A program made the position numbers and the translations under genes. The notes beneath the pieces are model-generated. The model worked only from the letters and a program-made list of their open reading frames with translations. It ran no database searches and was not told the DNA's origin. Of a stretch of DNA of 64,000 bases, positions 1 to 9,810 are shown piece after piece. This DNA is from Owenia fusiformis. Taxonomy: Eukaryota; Annelida; Polychaeta; Sabellida; Oweniidae. How positions within the stretch are numbered: position 1 is the stretch's first letter; each line of letters begins with the position of its first letter. Where the stretch lies: NCBI GenBank assembly GCA_903813345.2, contig CAIIXF020000007.1:7135730-7199729 (forward strand). Direction: 5' to 3'.

Positions 1-2024
1 ACATGGGCATGTTCATGTATGTATGACCCAGATATTACCCGATTCAGATATTACCAAAAAGATACCAATATCTAACCAAAGAGTCAAAATAACTATAGGC
101 TCACGGTTATGCAACAGCTATGCCATTGATTTCTTTAATTCCAGTACTCATAATTATCAAATTATTGATAAATGGAGAATGAAAATAAAGAAACTCACAG
201 TCCATAATTTTCGAAAAATTAATCCGTCAGAATCCAATAAAATTGTGGATATATTCGTATTCTGTTATCAAAGCGTTTCTGAGGACTAATGAACGAAATA
301 ATTTAATTCTTATTTAGCATTTGAATTTTGCATTTGCATACATTTAAAACTATCTGAAGTGCTATAGATAGTTCAGAAGAAATCGAACTGATTTTTGTGA
401 AGTGCCCAATATTCCAGGTATACACGTATGAGCAACGATGTAAATCAGCATACATGTAAGATTCTCGTAAACAATCAAAGAACAAACACACATTCATAAA
501 GAAAACATTTCCTTTATTTTTTAAGATTTTAACCACAATGTGAATAATTAATAACTAGAACGTTCCTAAAACGACAAGAAAATTACTGGTTTCCAGTTTC
601 TGTATAAAGTTCGACAACTTTGCTGCAAACAATATAATGACTTTTAAACATGCATGAAACATGTGTAAAGGTTTTCCAGATGTGGATTATAATCGTCGAC
701 ATAACAGATGTATTTTGACAGTTTGGAATTATGTCATCAAGAATGATGAATGGATGGAATTCGGGGAAAATAGAGGCTTCTATCTGCGAAACTAAGTTTC
801 GGGTCTATCATTTACCATTAGATTCTCTTATATTTCGATATAATTTGAAAGGGTTTGCAATCAAGACTTAATTATAATTGGATATAATTTTCACCAATTA
901 CACCTCCTTAATTCAATCAAATCCAATTTAGACATTGAATGTGCTTTTAATATGGATACTTCATGGAAAAGTCAGAAAGCGCTCACGATTAAAGTAGGGT
1001 AATTTCTAGGGGATAATTTCTTATGTAGTTGATAACTGAGATCTCATCAGCTACTATCGGCGAAGCGGCATTAATGTCACCAATAGAATCTACTCTCACT
1101 TCTCCCGTCGCCATAACGACCTATACAATTCTTCTAATCCCCAATACTCTCGAGAGTTGCATTAATTGACAATTGAAATTCAAATGTAATAATTTTTAAA
1201 AGCTTTCCATCAAGTTTTCCCGAGCTCATTTTCTCTCTTTTATTCCAACTTGACGGCTTAATCACTCAAATTGACCCTTTCTTGTTATCATTTTCGGTTA
1301 CAGTCACTAAATTATAAGGCTGGCATATTGGATTTGGTTACCTGTACAGGTAGACTATCATTAAGTTAATCTAAAGCGCGGAATAGGGTTGTTAATTAGT
1401 GTTATTTGGCTCTTGTAAGATACAGTTATGTGACCCGCGCATCCTTCCTACGAAATGATACCTATCCATAATGTCTAATTGGATAATGCTATCACTGATT
1501 GTGTACATGTTGATTAAACATAACATATGTGAGTCATGTACTGGAGGTGTGTATCCCTTATCATATGAATCATCACAATTTACATCATAAACGTTGCGAT
1601 AGTATAGCAAATAGCCTCTGCAACCCCCCCCCCCCCCCTCTACTCGACTTTTAATTTTGAAAAATATCATAATTTTCCAATATTGTATGCACTCATCATT
1701 CCATGCCATGCCTTTGTCTAAACATACCTACAGTTCTGACATTTTTTCAAGATGTTTTTGGCCTAAAATATTTAAAATCAATTCTGGCCACTATTTCTCC
1801 TGTTAAAAGCCAGAACTCATGGTTTATCTAACTTAAAACCCACACTGACTGTTATGAAAGGTAAATGGTCCATAATCCTTTAAAGCTTAAACTATTCCAC
1901 TGTAGAATTTGATTTATTTTGTATTGACTATTCTCTTATTGATACTAGAGGTAAGTAAGTTGATGAGTGAGAGAGTAGGGTCTAATTAGTAAAACTTCAG
2001 TGCACTACATGGACCATTCCAGGT
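1..2024. other. no gene recognised
   Basis: AT-rich sequence with only short, unconvincing reading frames. A homopolymer C run lies near 1624-1638. I see no tRNA, no coding exon with credible splice sites and no repeat with defined ends. Confidence 0.5.
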
Positions 2025-2032
2025 ACACTGAA

Positions 2033-3090
2033 GGCTTCCTAGTCAACTCGTACCCAAGACAACTTGTACCCAAGACAACTCGTACCCAAGTCAACTGGTA
2101 CCCAAGACAACTCGTACCCACGTTTATTTTCTGTATTATGGGTGCATATAAGAAAACAAATTGAGTCTGTGTCAAAATGTTTAATGTTATAATGTTACTC
2201 AATATTTTTTCTGAATTTAGAAGACATTTTTTCTTAATGGATTAAGCAAAGCATTTTGTTTTAACTTGGATTACCTTTGAAGTGCTTTGAAGGGCTTGTT
2301 CTCAACTTTTTTTGTAATACATATATATAAATGAATATAATTAAAACAGTAACTTTTCAATAAATGAATCAAACAATTAATTAAGCTTAGTGCATTCAGA
2401 GAAAATTAATAAGGGAACTTTAATCTGTTAATTTCTTTTCCATTTTGAACTTAATTGGATTATATTTGAACACATGCATGCAAAGTGTATTATATCATGT
2501 ATGAATAAGTATCAAAATAATATTTGATATTCATATTATTTAGAATATTTTTTATTGCTTAATTTTATGAAGGTGACTTCTTAGAATTATCATTCTTTAA
2601 TCTGATAATATGAAATCCTAAATAGATTATCTGTTTAATAAGAAATAGGCGCAAGTTTTGAAAATCTTTATATTTTTGATAATACCATATTTCAAGATGA
2701 ATTAGATCTGATACTTGTTCCAAACACTCATTAACATACAAAAATACCACTAATATTGTGAACAATGATTATGAATATGTGGAATAAACATAAATCTCTT
2801 CCCTCGAACATCTGAATCTGTGACCAATATATTTGGTCACAAATTTCAATCGATTTCTTCCAAAAACTCTTCTACATACATCAAACTATTCTGAACTGTA
2901 TGTAACCGTTATAATATGTATATCTATACCCATTCCCAGCCCAACACTTGATTCAAAACAAAAGATATACTTGGGTACAAGTTGTCTTGGGTACGAGTTG
3001 TCTTGGGTACGAGTTGTCTTGGGTACGAGTTGTCTTGGGTACGACTTGACTTGGGTACGAGTTGTCTTGGGTACGAGTTGACCAGTTACC
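2033..3090. mobile_element. element A: TIR element with 16-bp minisatellite arms
   Basis: Non-autonomous DNA transposon. It is flanked by an 8-bp direct repeat ACACTGAA (2025-2032 and 3091-3098), begins GGCTT and ends TTACC. The left arm (about 2040-2125) is a 16-bp minisatellite of unit CAACTCGTACCCAAGA; the right arm (about 2968-3082) is the same satellite in inverse orientation, so the two arms can fold together. The core of about 840 bp has no recognisable coding sequence. The same termini, arm design and duplication length occur in element B at 51206-52585. An 8-bp duplication is typical of hAT-type and some other superfamilies, so class assignment is inference. Confidence 0.8.
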
Positions 3091-3289
3091 ACACTGAAGA
3101 CATTGAACTAGAAAAAATTTGTAAGTAAGCTTAGAAAATTGAAATTTAAAGAAATGCAAAGTAACAAAAGGAGAGTCTAAATGATGGAAATCATCAAAAA
3201 CTGTCAATAGTATTTTGTGGCGCGTATTTTGTGCGTGTTCTCTAAAAGCAATAAAAGCAAAGTACTCTTCTTTTGATTCAACTAATTAA

Positions 3290-3350
3290 CCACAATCGCC
3301 TTCTAATCGAGGGGTCGTGGGTTCGATCCCCACTTGGGTGGAGGGACTCT
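3290..3350 (+). repeat. tRNA-derived 3'-half relic (possible SINE head)
   Basis: Contains a good RNA polymerase III B box (GGGTTCGATCCCCAC, near 3319-3333) preceded by an anticodon-arm-like stretch, but no matching 5' half or A box. It resembles the tRNA part of a SINE or an isolated tRNA pseudogene. It differs from the initiator-tRNA copies that start about 250 bp downstream. Confidence 0.35.
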
Positions 3351-3702
3351 TTCACATCAACCCTTATATATTTGCACAGAATTTCGTTCTGTGTTTTCAT
3401 TAACTCTTTAACCACAGTTCATTCTAATGTGCTGCAACCTAAGTGGGATTGAAATAGGATAACTCTTCCACGAAACCACTCTGCTTAGACATAAACCCGT
3501 TTCAGTAAGTGATAACTCGAAAGTTTCTTCCAAATCCATTACAAGATGATGTTTGAAACATTGTAAAATAAGAGAGCAAGGTTTCGATACTCTGCACGCT
3601 TCTACTACGCCACTCTGTTGTGATACAAACCTGATTTAGTAAGTAATCACTCGAAAGTTTATATTCAGTGAATTACAAATGTTTTGACACATTGCAAAAT
3701 AT

Positions 3703-3774
3703 TAGCAGAGCAATGTTTCGATCCTCAGACCTCTGGGCTATGGGCCAAGCATGCTTTCACTGCACCGCTCTGCT
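3703..3774 (-). pseudogene. tRNA-iMet(CAT) array 1 unit 1, decayed
   Basis: Anticodon CAT is kept, but the anticodon stem, T stem and D arm carry several changes from the consensus. Confidence 0.6.
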
Positions 3775-4103
3775 ATGATACGAAGCTGTTACATCAAGTA
3801 ATCACTCGTAGGTATATTTTTCTAATGGATTACAAATGTTTGGGTATATTGCAAAATATTAGGCAGAGCAGCACGCTTCCACTGCGCAACTCTGCTACGA
3901 TACGAAGCTGTTTCCATTAAGTAATCACTCGTAAGTTTGTTTTCAGTGGATTACAAATGTTTTGAAATATTGCAAAATAATATAATCATTCGTAAGTTTG
4001 TTTTCAGTGGATTACAAATGTTTTGAAATATTGCAAAATAATGTAATCACTCGAAAGTTTATTTTCAACGGAGTACAAATGTCTTGAAATACTGAAAAAA
4101 TAT

Positions 4104-4175
4104 TAGCAGAGCAAGGTTACAATCCTCGGGCATCTGGGTTATGGGCCCAGGACGCTTCCACTGCGCCACTCTGCT
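4104..4175 (-). tRNA. tRNA-iMet(CAT) array 1 unit 2
   Basis: T-loop and variable-region changes; anticodon arm intact. Confidence 0.6.
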
Positions 4176-4260
4176 ATGATACGAAAATGTATCAGTAAGT
4201 AATCACTCGAAAGTTTATTTTTTCAATGGATTACAAACGTTTTGATATATTGCAAAATAT

Positions 4261-4332
4261 TAGCAGAGCAAGGTTTCGATCCTCGGACCTCTGGGTTATG
4301 GGCCCAGCACGCTTCCACTGCGCCACTCTGCT
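4261..4332 (-). tRNA. tRNA-iMet(CAT) array 1 unit 3
   Basis: Consensus 72-nt copy. Confidence 0.9.
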
Positions 4333-4420
4333 ATGATACGAAGCTGTTATGTCAAGTATCACTCGAAAGTTTTTTTTCAATGAATTACAAATACAAATGT
4401 TTTTATATATTGCAAAACAT

Positions 4421-4492
4421 TAGCAGAGCAAGGTTTCGATCCTCGGACCTCTGGGTTATGGGCCCAGCACGCTTCCACTGCGCCACTCTGCT
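4421..4492 (-). tRNA. tRNA-iMet(CAT) array 1 unit 4
   Basis: Consensus copy. Confidence 0.9.
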
Positions 4493-4579
4493 ATGACACG
4501 AAGCTGTTACATAAAGAAATCACTCGAAAGTCTTTTTTTTCAATGGGTTACAAATGTTTTGATATATATTGCAAAATAT

Positions 4580-4651
4580 TAGCAGAGCAAGGTTTCGATC
4601 CTCGGACCTCTGGGTTATGGGCCCAGCACGCTTCCACTGCGCCACTCTGCT
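4580..4651 (-). tRNA. tRNA-iMet(CAT) array 1 unit 5
   Basis: Consensus copy. Confidence 0.9.
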
Positions 4652-4735
4652 ATGATACTAAGCTGTTACGTCAAGTAATGACTCGAAAGTTATTTTTCCA
4701 ATGAATTACAAAAGTTTTTATATATTGCAAAATAT

Positions 4736-4807
4736 TAGCAGAGCAAGGTTTCGATCCTCGGACCTCTGGGTTATGGGCCCAGCACGCTTCCACTGCGCCA
4801 CTCTGCT
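4736..4807 (-). tRNA. tRNA-iMet(CAT) array 1 unit 6
   Basis: Consensus copy. Confidence 0.9.
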
Positions 4808-4891
4808 ATGATACTAAGCTGTTACGTCAAGTAATGACTCGAAAGTTATTTTTTCAATGAATTACAAAAGTTTTGATATATTGCAAAATAT

Positions 4892-4963
4892 TAGCAGAGC
4901 AAGGTTTCGATCCTCGGACCTCTGGGTTATGGGCCCAGCACGCTTCCACTGCGCCACTCTGCT
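4892..4963 (-). tRNA. tRNA-iMet(CAT) array 1 unit 7
   Basis: Consensus copy. Confidence 0.9.
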
Positions 4964-5047
4964 ATGATACTAAGCTGTTACGTCAAGAAATGACTCGAAA
5001 GTTATTTTTTCAATGAATTACAAAAGTTTTGATATATTGCAAAATAT

Positions 5048-5119
5048 TAGCAGAGCAAGGTTTCGATCCTCGGACCTCTGGGTTATGGGCCCAGCACGCT
5101 TCCACTGCGCCACTCTGCT
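5048..5119 (-). tRNA. tRNA-iMet(CAT) array 1 unit 8
   Basis: Consensus copy. Confidence 0.9.
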
Positions 5120-5203
5120 ATGATACTAAGCTGTTACGTCAAGTAATGACTCGAAAGTTATTTTTTCAATGAATTACAAAAGTTTTGATATATTGCAAAA
5201 TAT

Positions 5204-5275
5204 TAGCAGAGCAAGGTTTCGATCCTCGGACCTCTGGGTTATGGGCCCAGCACGCTTCCACTGCGCCACTCTGCT
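5204..5275 (-). tRNA. tRNA-iMet(CAT) array 1 unit 9
   Basis: Consensus copy. Confidence 0.9.
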
Positions 5276-5359
5276 ATGATACGAAGCTGCTACGTCAAGT
5301 AATCACTCGAAAATTATTTTTTCAATGAATTACAAAAGTTTTGATATATTGCAAAATAT

Positions 5360-5431
5360 TAGCAGAGCAAGGTTTTGATCCTCGGACCTCTGGGTTATGG
5401 GCCCAGCACACTTCCACTGCGCCACTCTGCT
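5360..5431 (-). tRNA. tRNA-iMet(CAT) array 1 unit 10
   Basis: One T-loop change (GATCAAAACC in the B box) and one D-stem change. Confidence 0.7.
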
Positions 5432-5515
5432 ATGATACTAAGCTGTTACGTCAAGTAATGACTCGAAAGTTATTTTTTCAATGAATTACAAAAGTTTTGA
5501 TATATTGCAAAATAT

Positions 5516-5586
5516 TAGCAGAGCAAGGTTTCGATCCTCGGACCTCTGGGTTATGGGCCCAGCACGCTTCCACTCGGCACTCTGCT
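5516..5586 (-). pseudogene. tRNA-iMet(CAT) array 1 unit 11, D-arm deletion
   Basis: 71 nt; the D arm/A box is altered and one base short. Rest is consensus. Confidence 0.6.
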
Positions 5587-5670
5587 ATGATACGAAGCTG
5601 TTACGTCAAGTAATCACTCGAAAATTATTTTTTCAATGAATTACAAAAGTTTTGATATATTGCAAAATAT

Positions 5671-5742
5671 TAGCAGAGCAAGGTTTTGATGATCGGACCT
5701 CTGAGTTATGGGCCCAGCATGCTTCTACTGTGCCACTCTGCT
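5671..5742 (-). pseudogene. tRNA-iMet(CAT) array 1 unit 12, decayed
   Basis: Member of the subclass with altered T arm, anticodon stem and D arm; CAT kept. Confidence 0.6.
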
Positions 5743-5828
5743 ATGACAGGAAGCTGTTACATAAAGTAATCACTCGAAAGTCTTTTTTTCAATGGGTTAC
5801 AAATGTTTTGATATATATTGCAAAATAT

Positions 5829-5900
5829 TAGCAGAGCAAGGTTTCGATCCTCGGACCTCTGGGTTATGGGCCCAGCACGCTTCCACTGCGCCACTCTGCT
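5829..5900 (-). tRNA. tRNA-iMet(CAT) array 1 unit 13
   Basis: Consensus copy. Confidence 0.9.
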
Positions 5901-5976
5901 ATGATACTAAGCTAAGTAATGACTCGAAAGTTATTTTTTCAATGAATTACAAAAGTTTTGATATATTGCAAAATAT

Positions 5977-6048
5977 TAGCAGAGCAAGGTTTCGAACCTC
6001 GGACCTCTGGGTTATGGGCCCAGCACGCTTCCACTGCGCCACTCTGCT
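5977..6048 (-). tRNA. tRNA-iMet(CAT) array 1 unit 14
   Basis: A54 of the T loop is replaced by T, giving an elongator-like TTCGAAA loop; otherwise consensus. Confidence 0.8.
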
Positions 6049-6132
6049 ATAATACGAAGCTGCTACGTCAAGTAATCACTCGAAAATTATTTTTTCAATG
6101 AATTACAAAAGTTTTGATATATTGCAAAATAT

Positions 6133-6204
6133 TAGCAGAGCAAGGTTTTGATCCTCGGACCTCTGGGTTATGGGCCCAGCACGCTTCCACTGCGCCACTC
6201 TGCT
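6133..6204 (-). tRNA. tRNA-iMet(CAT) array 1 unit 15
   Basis: Single T-loop change in the B box. Confidence 0.8.
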
Positions 6205-6288
6205 ATGATACTAAGCTGTTACGTCAAGTAATGACTCGAAAGTTATTTTTTCAATGAATTACAAAAGTTGTGATATATTGCAAAATAT

Positions 6289-6359
6289 TAGCAGAGCAAG
6301 GTTTCGATCCTCGGACCTCTGGGTTATGGGCCCAGCACGCTTCCACTTGGCACTCTGCT
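6289..6359 (-). pseudogene. tRNA-iMet(CAT) array 1 unit 16, D-arm deletion
   Basis: 71 nt; D-arm change similar to the unit at 5516. Confidence 0.6.
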
Positions 6360-6443
6360 ATGATACGAAGCTGTTACGTCAAGTAATCACTCGAAAATTA
6401 TTTTTTCAATGAATTACAAAAGTTTTGATATATTGCAAAATAT

Positions 6444-6515
6444 TAGCAGAGCAAGGTTTTGATCATCGGACCTCTGAGTTATGGGCCCAGCATGCTTCTT
6501 CTGTGCCACTCTGCT
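6444..6515 (-). pseudogene. tRNA-iMet(CAT) array 1 unit 17, decayed subclass
   Basis: Altered T arm, anticodon stem and D arm; near-identical copies recur at 8563 and 9345. Confidence 0.6.
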
Positions 6516-6602
6516 ATGACACGAAGCTGTTACATAAAGTAATCACTCGAAAGTCTTTTTTTTCAATGGGTTACAAATGTTTTGATATATATTGCAAAAT
6601 AT

Positions 6603-6674
6603 TAGCAGAGCAAGGTTTCGCTCCTCGGACCTCTGGGTTATGGGCCCAGCACGCTTCCACTGCGCCACTCTGCT
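6603..6674 (-). tRNA. tRNA-iMet(CAT) array 1 unit 18
   Basis: One T-loop change in the B box (GGAGCGAAACC). Confidence 0.75.
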
Positions 6675-6758
6675 ATGATCCTAAGCTTTTACGTCAAGTA
6701 ATGACTCGAAAGTTATTTTTCCAATGAATTACAAAAGTTTTTATATATTGCAAAATAT

Positions 6759-6830
6759 TAGCAGAGCAAGGTTTCGATCCTCGGACCTATGGGTTATGGG
6801 CCCAGCACGCTTCCACTGCGCCACTCTGCT
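6759..6830 (-). tRNA. tRNA-iMet(CAT) array 1 unit 19
   Basis: Position 43 changed, opening the outer anticodon-stem pair; otherwise consensus. First of the units with this change. Confidence 0.8.
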
Positions 6831-6897
6831 ATGTCAAGTAATGACTCGAAAGTAATTTTTCAATGAATTACAAAAGTTTTGATATATTGCAAAATAT

Positions 6898-6969
6898 TAG
6901 CAGAGCAAGGTTTCGATCCTCGGACCTCTGGGTTATGGGCCCAGCACGCTTCCACTGCGCCACTCTGCT
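6898..6969 (-). tRNA. tRNA-iMet(CAT) array 1 unit 20
   Basis: Consensus copy after a short (139-bp) spacing. Confidence 0.9.
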
Positions 6970-7053
6970 ATGATACTAAGCTTTTACGTCAAGTAATGAC
7001 TCGAAAGTTATTTTTCCAATGAATTACAAAAGTTTTTATATATTGCAAAATAT

Positions 7054-7125
7054 TAGCAGAGCAAGGTTTTGATCATCGGACCTCTGAGTTATGGGCCCAG
7101 CACGCTTCCACTGCGCCACTCTGCT
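7054..7125 (-). tRNA. tRNA-iMet(CAT) array 1 unit 21
   Basis: T-arm changes (GATGATCAAAACC) and one anticodon-stem change; D arm consensus. Confidence 0.6.
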
Positions 7126-7209
7126 ATGATCCTAAGCTTTTACGTCAAGTAATGACTCGAAAGTTATTTTTCCAATGAATTACAAAAGTTTTTATATATT
7201 GCAAAATAT

Positions 7210-7281
7210 TAGCAGAGCAAGGTTTTGATCATCGGACCTCTGAGTTATGGGCCCAGCACGCTTCCACTGCGCCACTCTGCT
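7210..7281 (-). tRNA. tRNA-iMet(CAT) array 1 unit 22
   Basis: Same T-arm and anticodon-stem changes as the unit at 7054. Confidence 0.6.
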
Positions 7282-7365
7282 ATGATACTAAGCTTTTACG
7301 TCAAGTAATGACTCGAAAGTTATTTTTCCAATGAATTACAAAAGTTTTGATATATTGCAAAATAT

Positions 7366-7437
7366 TAGCAGAGCAAGGTTTCGATCCTCGGACCTATGGG
7401 TTATGGGCCCAGCACGCTTCCACTGCGCCACTCTGCT
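7366..7437 (-). tRNA. tRNA-iMet(CAT) array 1 unit 23
   Basis: Position-43 variant. Confidence 0.8.
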
Positions 7438-7521
7438 ATGATCCTAAGCTTTTACGTCAAGTAATGACTCGAAAGTTATTTTTCCAATGAATTACAAAAG
7501 TTTTTATATATTGCAAAATAT

Positions 7522-7593
7522 TAGCAGAGCAAGGTTTCGATCCTCGGACCTATGGGTTATGGGCCCAGCACGCTTCCACTGCGCCACTCTGCT
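7522..7593 (-). tRNA. tRNA-iMet(CAT) array 1 unit 24
   Basis: Position-43 variant; followed by the short spacer. Confidence 0.8.
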
Positions 7594-7660
7594 ATGTCAA
7601 GTAATGACTCGAAAGTAATTTTTCAATGAATTACAAAAGTTTTGATATATTGCAAAATAT

Positions 7661-7732
7661 TAGCAGAGCAAGGTTTCGATCCTCGGACCTATGGGTTATG
7701 GGCCCAGCACGCTTCCACTGCGCCACTCTGCT
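7661..7732 (-). tRNA. tRNA-iMet(CAT) array 1 unit 25
   Basis: Position-43 variant. Confidence 0.8.
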
Positions 7733-7816
7733 ATGATCCTAAGCTTTTACGTCAAGTAATGACTCGAAAGTTATTTTTCCAATGAATTACAAAAGTTTTT
7801 ATATATTGCAAAATAT

Positions 7817-7888
7817 TAGCAGAGCAAGGTTTCGATCCTCGGACCTATGGGTTATGGGCCCAGCACGCTTCCACTGCGCCACTCTGCT
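7817..7888 (-). tRNA. tRNA-iMet(CAT) array 1 unit 26
   Basis: Position-43 variant; short spacer follows. Confidence 0.8.
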
Positions 7889-7955
7889 ATGTCAAGTAAT
7901 GACTCGAAAGTAATTTTTCAATGAATTACAAAAGTTTTGATATATTGCAAAATAT

Positions 7956-8027
7956 TAGCAGAGCAAGGTTTCGATCCTCGGACCTATGGGTTATGGGCCC
8001 AGCACGCTTCCACTGCGCCACTCTGCT
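7956..8027 (-). tRNA. tRNA-iMet(CAT) array 1 unit 27
   Basis: Position-43 variant. Confidence 0.8.
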
Positions 8028-8111
8028 ATGATCCTTAGCTTTTACGTCAAGTAATGACTCGAAAGTTATTTTTCCAATGAATTACAAAAGTTTTTATATA
8101 TTGCAAAATAT

Positions 8112-8183
8112 TAGCAGAGCAAGGTTTCGATCCTCGGACCTATGGGTTATGGGCCCAGCACGCTTCCACTGCTCCACTCTGCT
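8112..8183 (-). tRNA. tRNA-iMet(CAT) array 1 unit 28
   Basis: Position-43 variant plus one D-stem change. Confidence 0.75.
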
Positions 8184-8267
8184 ATGATCCTAAGCTTTTA
8201 CGTCAAGTAATGACTCGAAAGTTATTTTTCCAATGAATTACAAAAGTTTTTATATATTGCAAAATAT

Positions 8268-8339
8268 TAGCAGAGCAAGGTTTCGATCCTCGGACCTATG
8301 GGTTATGGGCCCAGCACGCTTCCACTGCGCCACTCTGCT
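8268..8339 (-). tRNA. tRNA-iMet(CAT) array 1 unit 29
   Basis: Position-43 variant; short spacer follows. Confidence 0.8.
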
Positions 8340-8406
8340 ATGTCAAGTAATGACTCGAAAGTAATTTTTCAATGAATTACAAAAGTTTTGATATATTGCA
8401 AAATAT

Positions 8407-8478
8407 TAGCAGAGCAAGGTTTTGATCATCGGACCTCTGAGTTATGGGCCCAGCACGCTTCCACTGCGCCACTCTGCT
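8407..8478 (-). tRNA. tRNA-iMet(CAT) array 1 unit 30
   Basis: T-arm/anticodon-stem variant as at 7054. Confidence 0.6.
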
Positions 8479-8562
8479 ATGATACTAAGCTTTTACGTCA
8501 AGTAATGACTCGAAAGTTATTGTTCCAATGAATTACAAAAGTTTTGATATATTGCAAAATAT

Positions 8563-8634
8563 TAGCAGAGCAAGGTTTTGATCATCGGACCTCTGAGTTA
8601 TGGGCCCAGCATGCTTCTTCTGTGCCACTCTGCT
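8563..8634 (-). pseudogene. tRNA-iMet(CAT) array 1 unit 31, decayed subclass
   Basis: Copy of the subclass seen at 6444. Confidence 0.6.
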
Positions 8635-8720
8635 ATGACACGAAACTGTTACATAAAGTAATCACTCGAAAGTCTTTTTTTCAATGGGTTACAAATGTTT
8701 TGATATATATTGCAAAATAT

Positions 8721-8792
8721 TAGCAGAGCAAGGTTTCGATCCTCGGACCTCTGGGTTATGGGCCCAGCACGCTTCCACTGCGCCACTCTGCT
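8721..8792 (-). tRNA. tRNA-iMet(CAT) array 1 unit 32
   Basis: Consensus copy. Confidence 0.9.
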
Positions 8793-8876
8793 ATGATACT
8801 AAGCTTTTACGTCAAGTAATGACTCGAAAGTTATTTTTCCAATGAATTACAAAAGTTTTTATATATTGCAAAATAT

Positions 8877-8948
8877 TAGCAGAGCAAGGTTTCGATCCTC
8901 GGACCTATGGGTTATGGGCCCAGCACGCTTCCACTGCGCCACTCTGCT
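8877..8948 (-). tRNA. tRNA-iMet(CAT) array 1 unit 33
   Basis: Position-43 variant. Confidence 0.8.
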
Positions 8949-9032
8949 ATGATCCTAAGCTTTTACGTCAAGTAATGACTCGAAAGTTATTTTTCCAATG
9001 AATTACAAAAGTTTTGATATATTGCAAAATAT

Positions 9033-9104
9033 TAGCAGAGCAAGGTTTCGATCCTCGGACCTCTGAGTTATGGGCCCAGCACGCTTCCACTGCGCCACTC
9101 TGCT
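9033..9104 (-). tRNA. tRNA-iMet(CAT) array 1 unit 34
   Basis: One anticodon-stem change; T arm consensus. Confidence 0.75.
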
Positions 9105-9188
9105 ATGATACTAAGCTTTTACGTCAAGTAATGACTCGAAAGTTATTTTTCCAATGAATTACAAAAGTTTTTATATATTGCAAAATAT

Positions 9189-9260
9189 TAGCAGAGCAAG
9201 GTTTTGATCATCGGACCTCTGAGTTATGGGCCCAGCACGCTTCCACTGCGCCACTCTGCT
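9189..9260 (-). tRNA. tRNA-iMet(CAT) array 1 unit 35
   Basis: T-arm/anticodon-stem variant as at 7054. Confidence 0.6.
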
Positions 9261-9344
9261 ATGATACTAAGCTTTTACGTCAAGTAATGACTCGAAAGTT
9301 ATTTTTCCAATGAATTACAAAAGTTTTTATATATTGCAAAATAT

Positions 9345-9416
9345 TAGCAGAGCAAGGTTTTGATCATCGGACCTCTGAGTTATGGGCCCAGCATGCTTCT
9401 TCTGTGCCACTCTGCT
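9345..9416 (-). pseudogene. tRNA-iMet(CAT) array 1 unit 36, decayed subclass
   Basis: Copy of the subclass seen at 6444. Confidence 0.6.
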
Positions 9417-9553
9417 ATGACACGAAACTGTTACATAAAGTAATCACTCGAAAGTCTTTTTTTCAATGGGTTACAAATGATTTGATAAATATTGCAAAAT
9501 ATTTTTTTTTCAATGAATTACAAATACAAATGTTTTTATATAATGCAAAATAT

Positions 9554-9625
9554 TAGCAGAGCAAGGTTTCGATCCTCGGACCTCTGGGTTATGGGCCCAG
9601 CACGCTTCCACTGCGCCACTTTGCT
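9554..9625 (-). tRNA. tRNA-iMet(CAT) array 1 unit 37
   Basis: Single acceptor-stem mismatch; otherwise consensus. Confidence 0.8.
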
Positions 9626-9710
9626 ATGATACTAAGCTGTTACGTCAAGTAATCACTCGAAAGTTTATTTTTTCAATGGATTACAAACGTTTTGATATAT
9701 TGCAAAATAT

Positions 9711-9782
9711 TAGCAGAGCAAGGTTTCGATCCTCGGACCTCTGGATTATGGGCCCAGCATGCTTCCACTGCGCAGCTCTGCT
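9711..9782 (-). tRNA. tRNA-iMet(CAT) array 1 unit 38 (edge unit)
   Basis: Scattered changes in D arm and anticodon stem; the unit nearest the LINE insertion. Confidence 0.6.
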
Positions 9783-9810
9783 ATTATATAAAGCTGATTC
9801 AGTAAGTAAT

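Larger units (their letters stand above)
3571..9785 (-). repeat. array 1: tandem array of initiator tRNA-Met units
   Basis: Thirty-eight full-length tRNA units plus two truncated ones (3571-3617, 3862-3898), all read from the minus strand. The common spacing is 156 bp, with a 139-bp form where about 17 bp of spacer is missing; 156+139 pairs form a higher-order repeat between 7366 and 8268. Ten units match the 72-nt consensus throughout. Each tRNA is followed on the minus strand by ATATTTTGCA, supplying a T4 terminator. Initiator hallmarks seen are A1:T72, three G:C pairs at 29-31:39-41, anticodon CAT, and A54/A60 in the T loop. Edge units are decayed, central ones uniform. Function is inferred only from structure. 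Confidence 0.93.

Noticed and set aside
1624-1638. Poly-C run, and others near 56937 and 58078, as structured regulatory DNA
   Set aside because: Single homopolymer runs; no G-quadruplex-like spacing or other support.
2833-3207. Short frames with GTSCLGYELTWVRVVL-like or PRQLVPKTTRTQ-like repeats
   Set aside because: Translations of the 16-bp minisatellite arm of element A.
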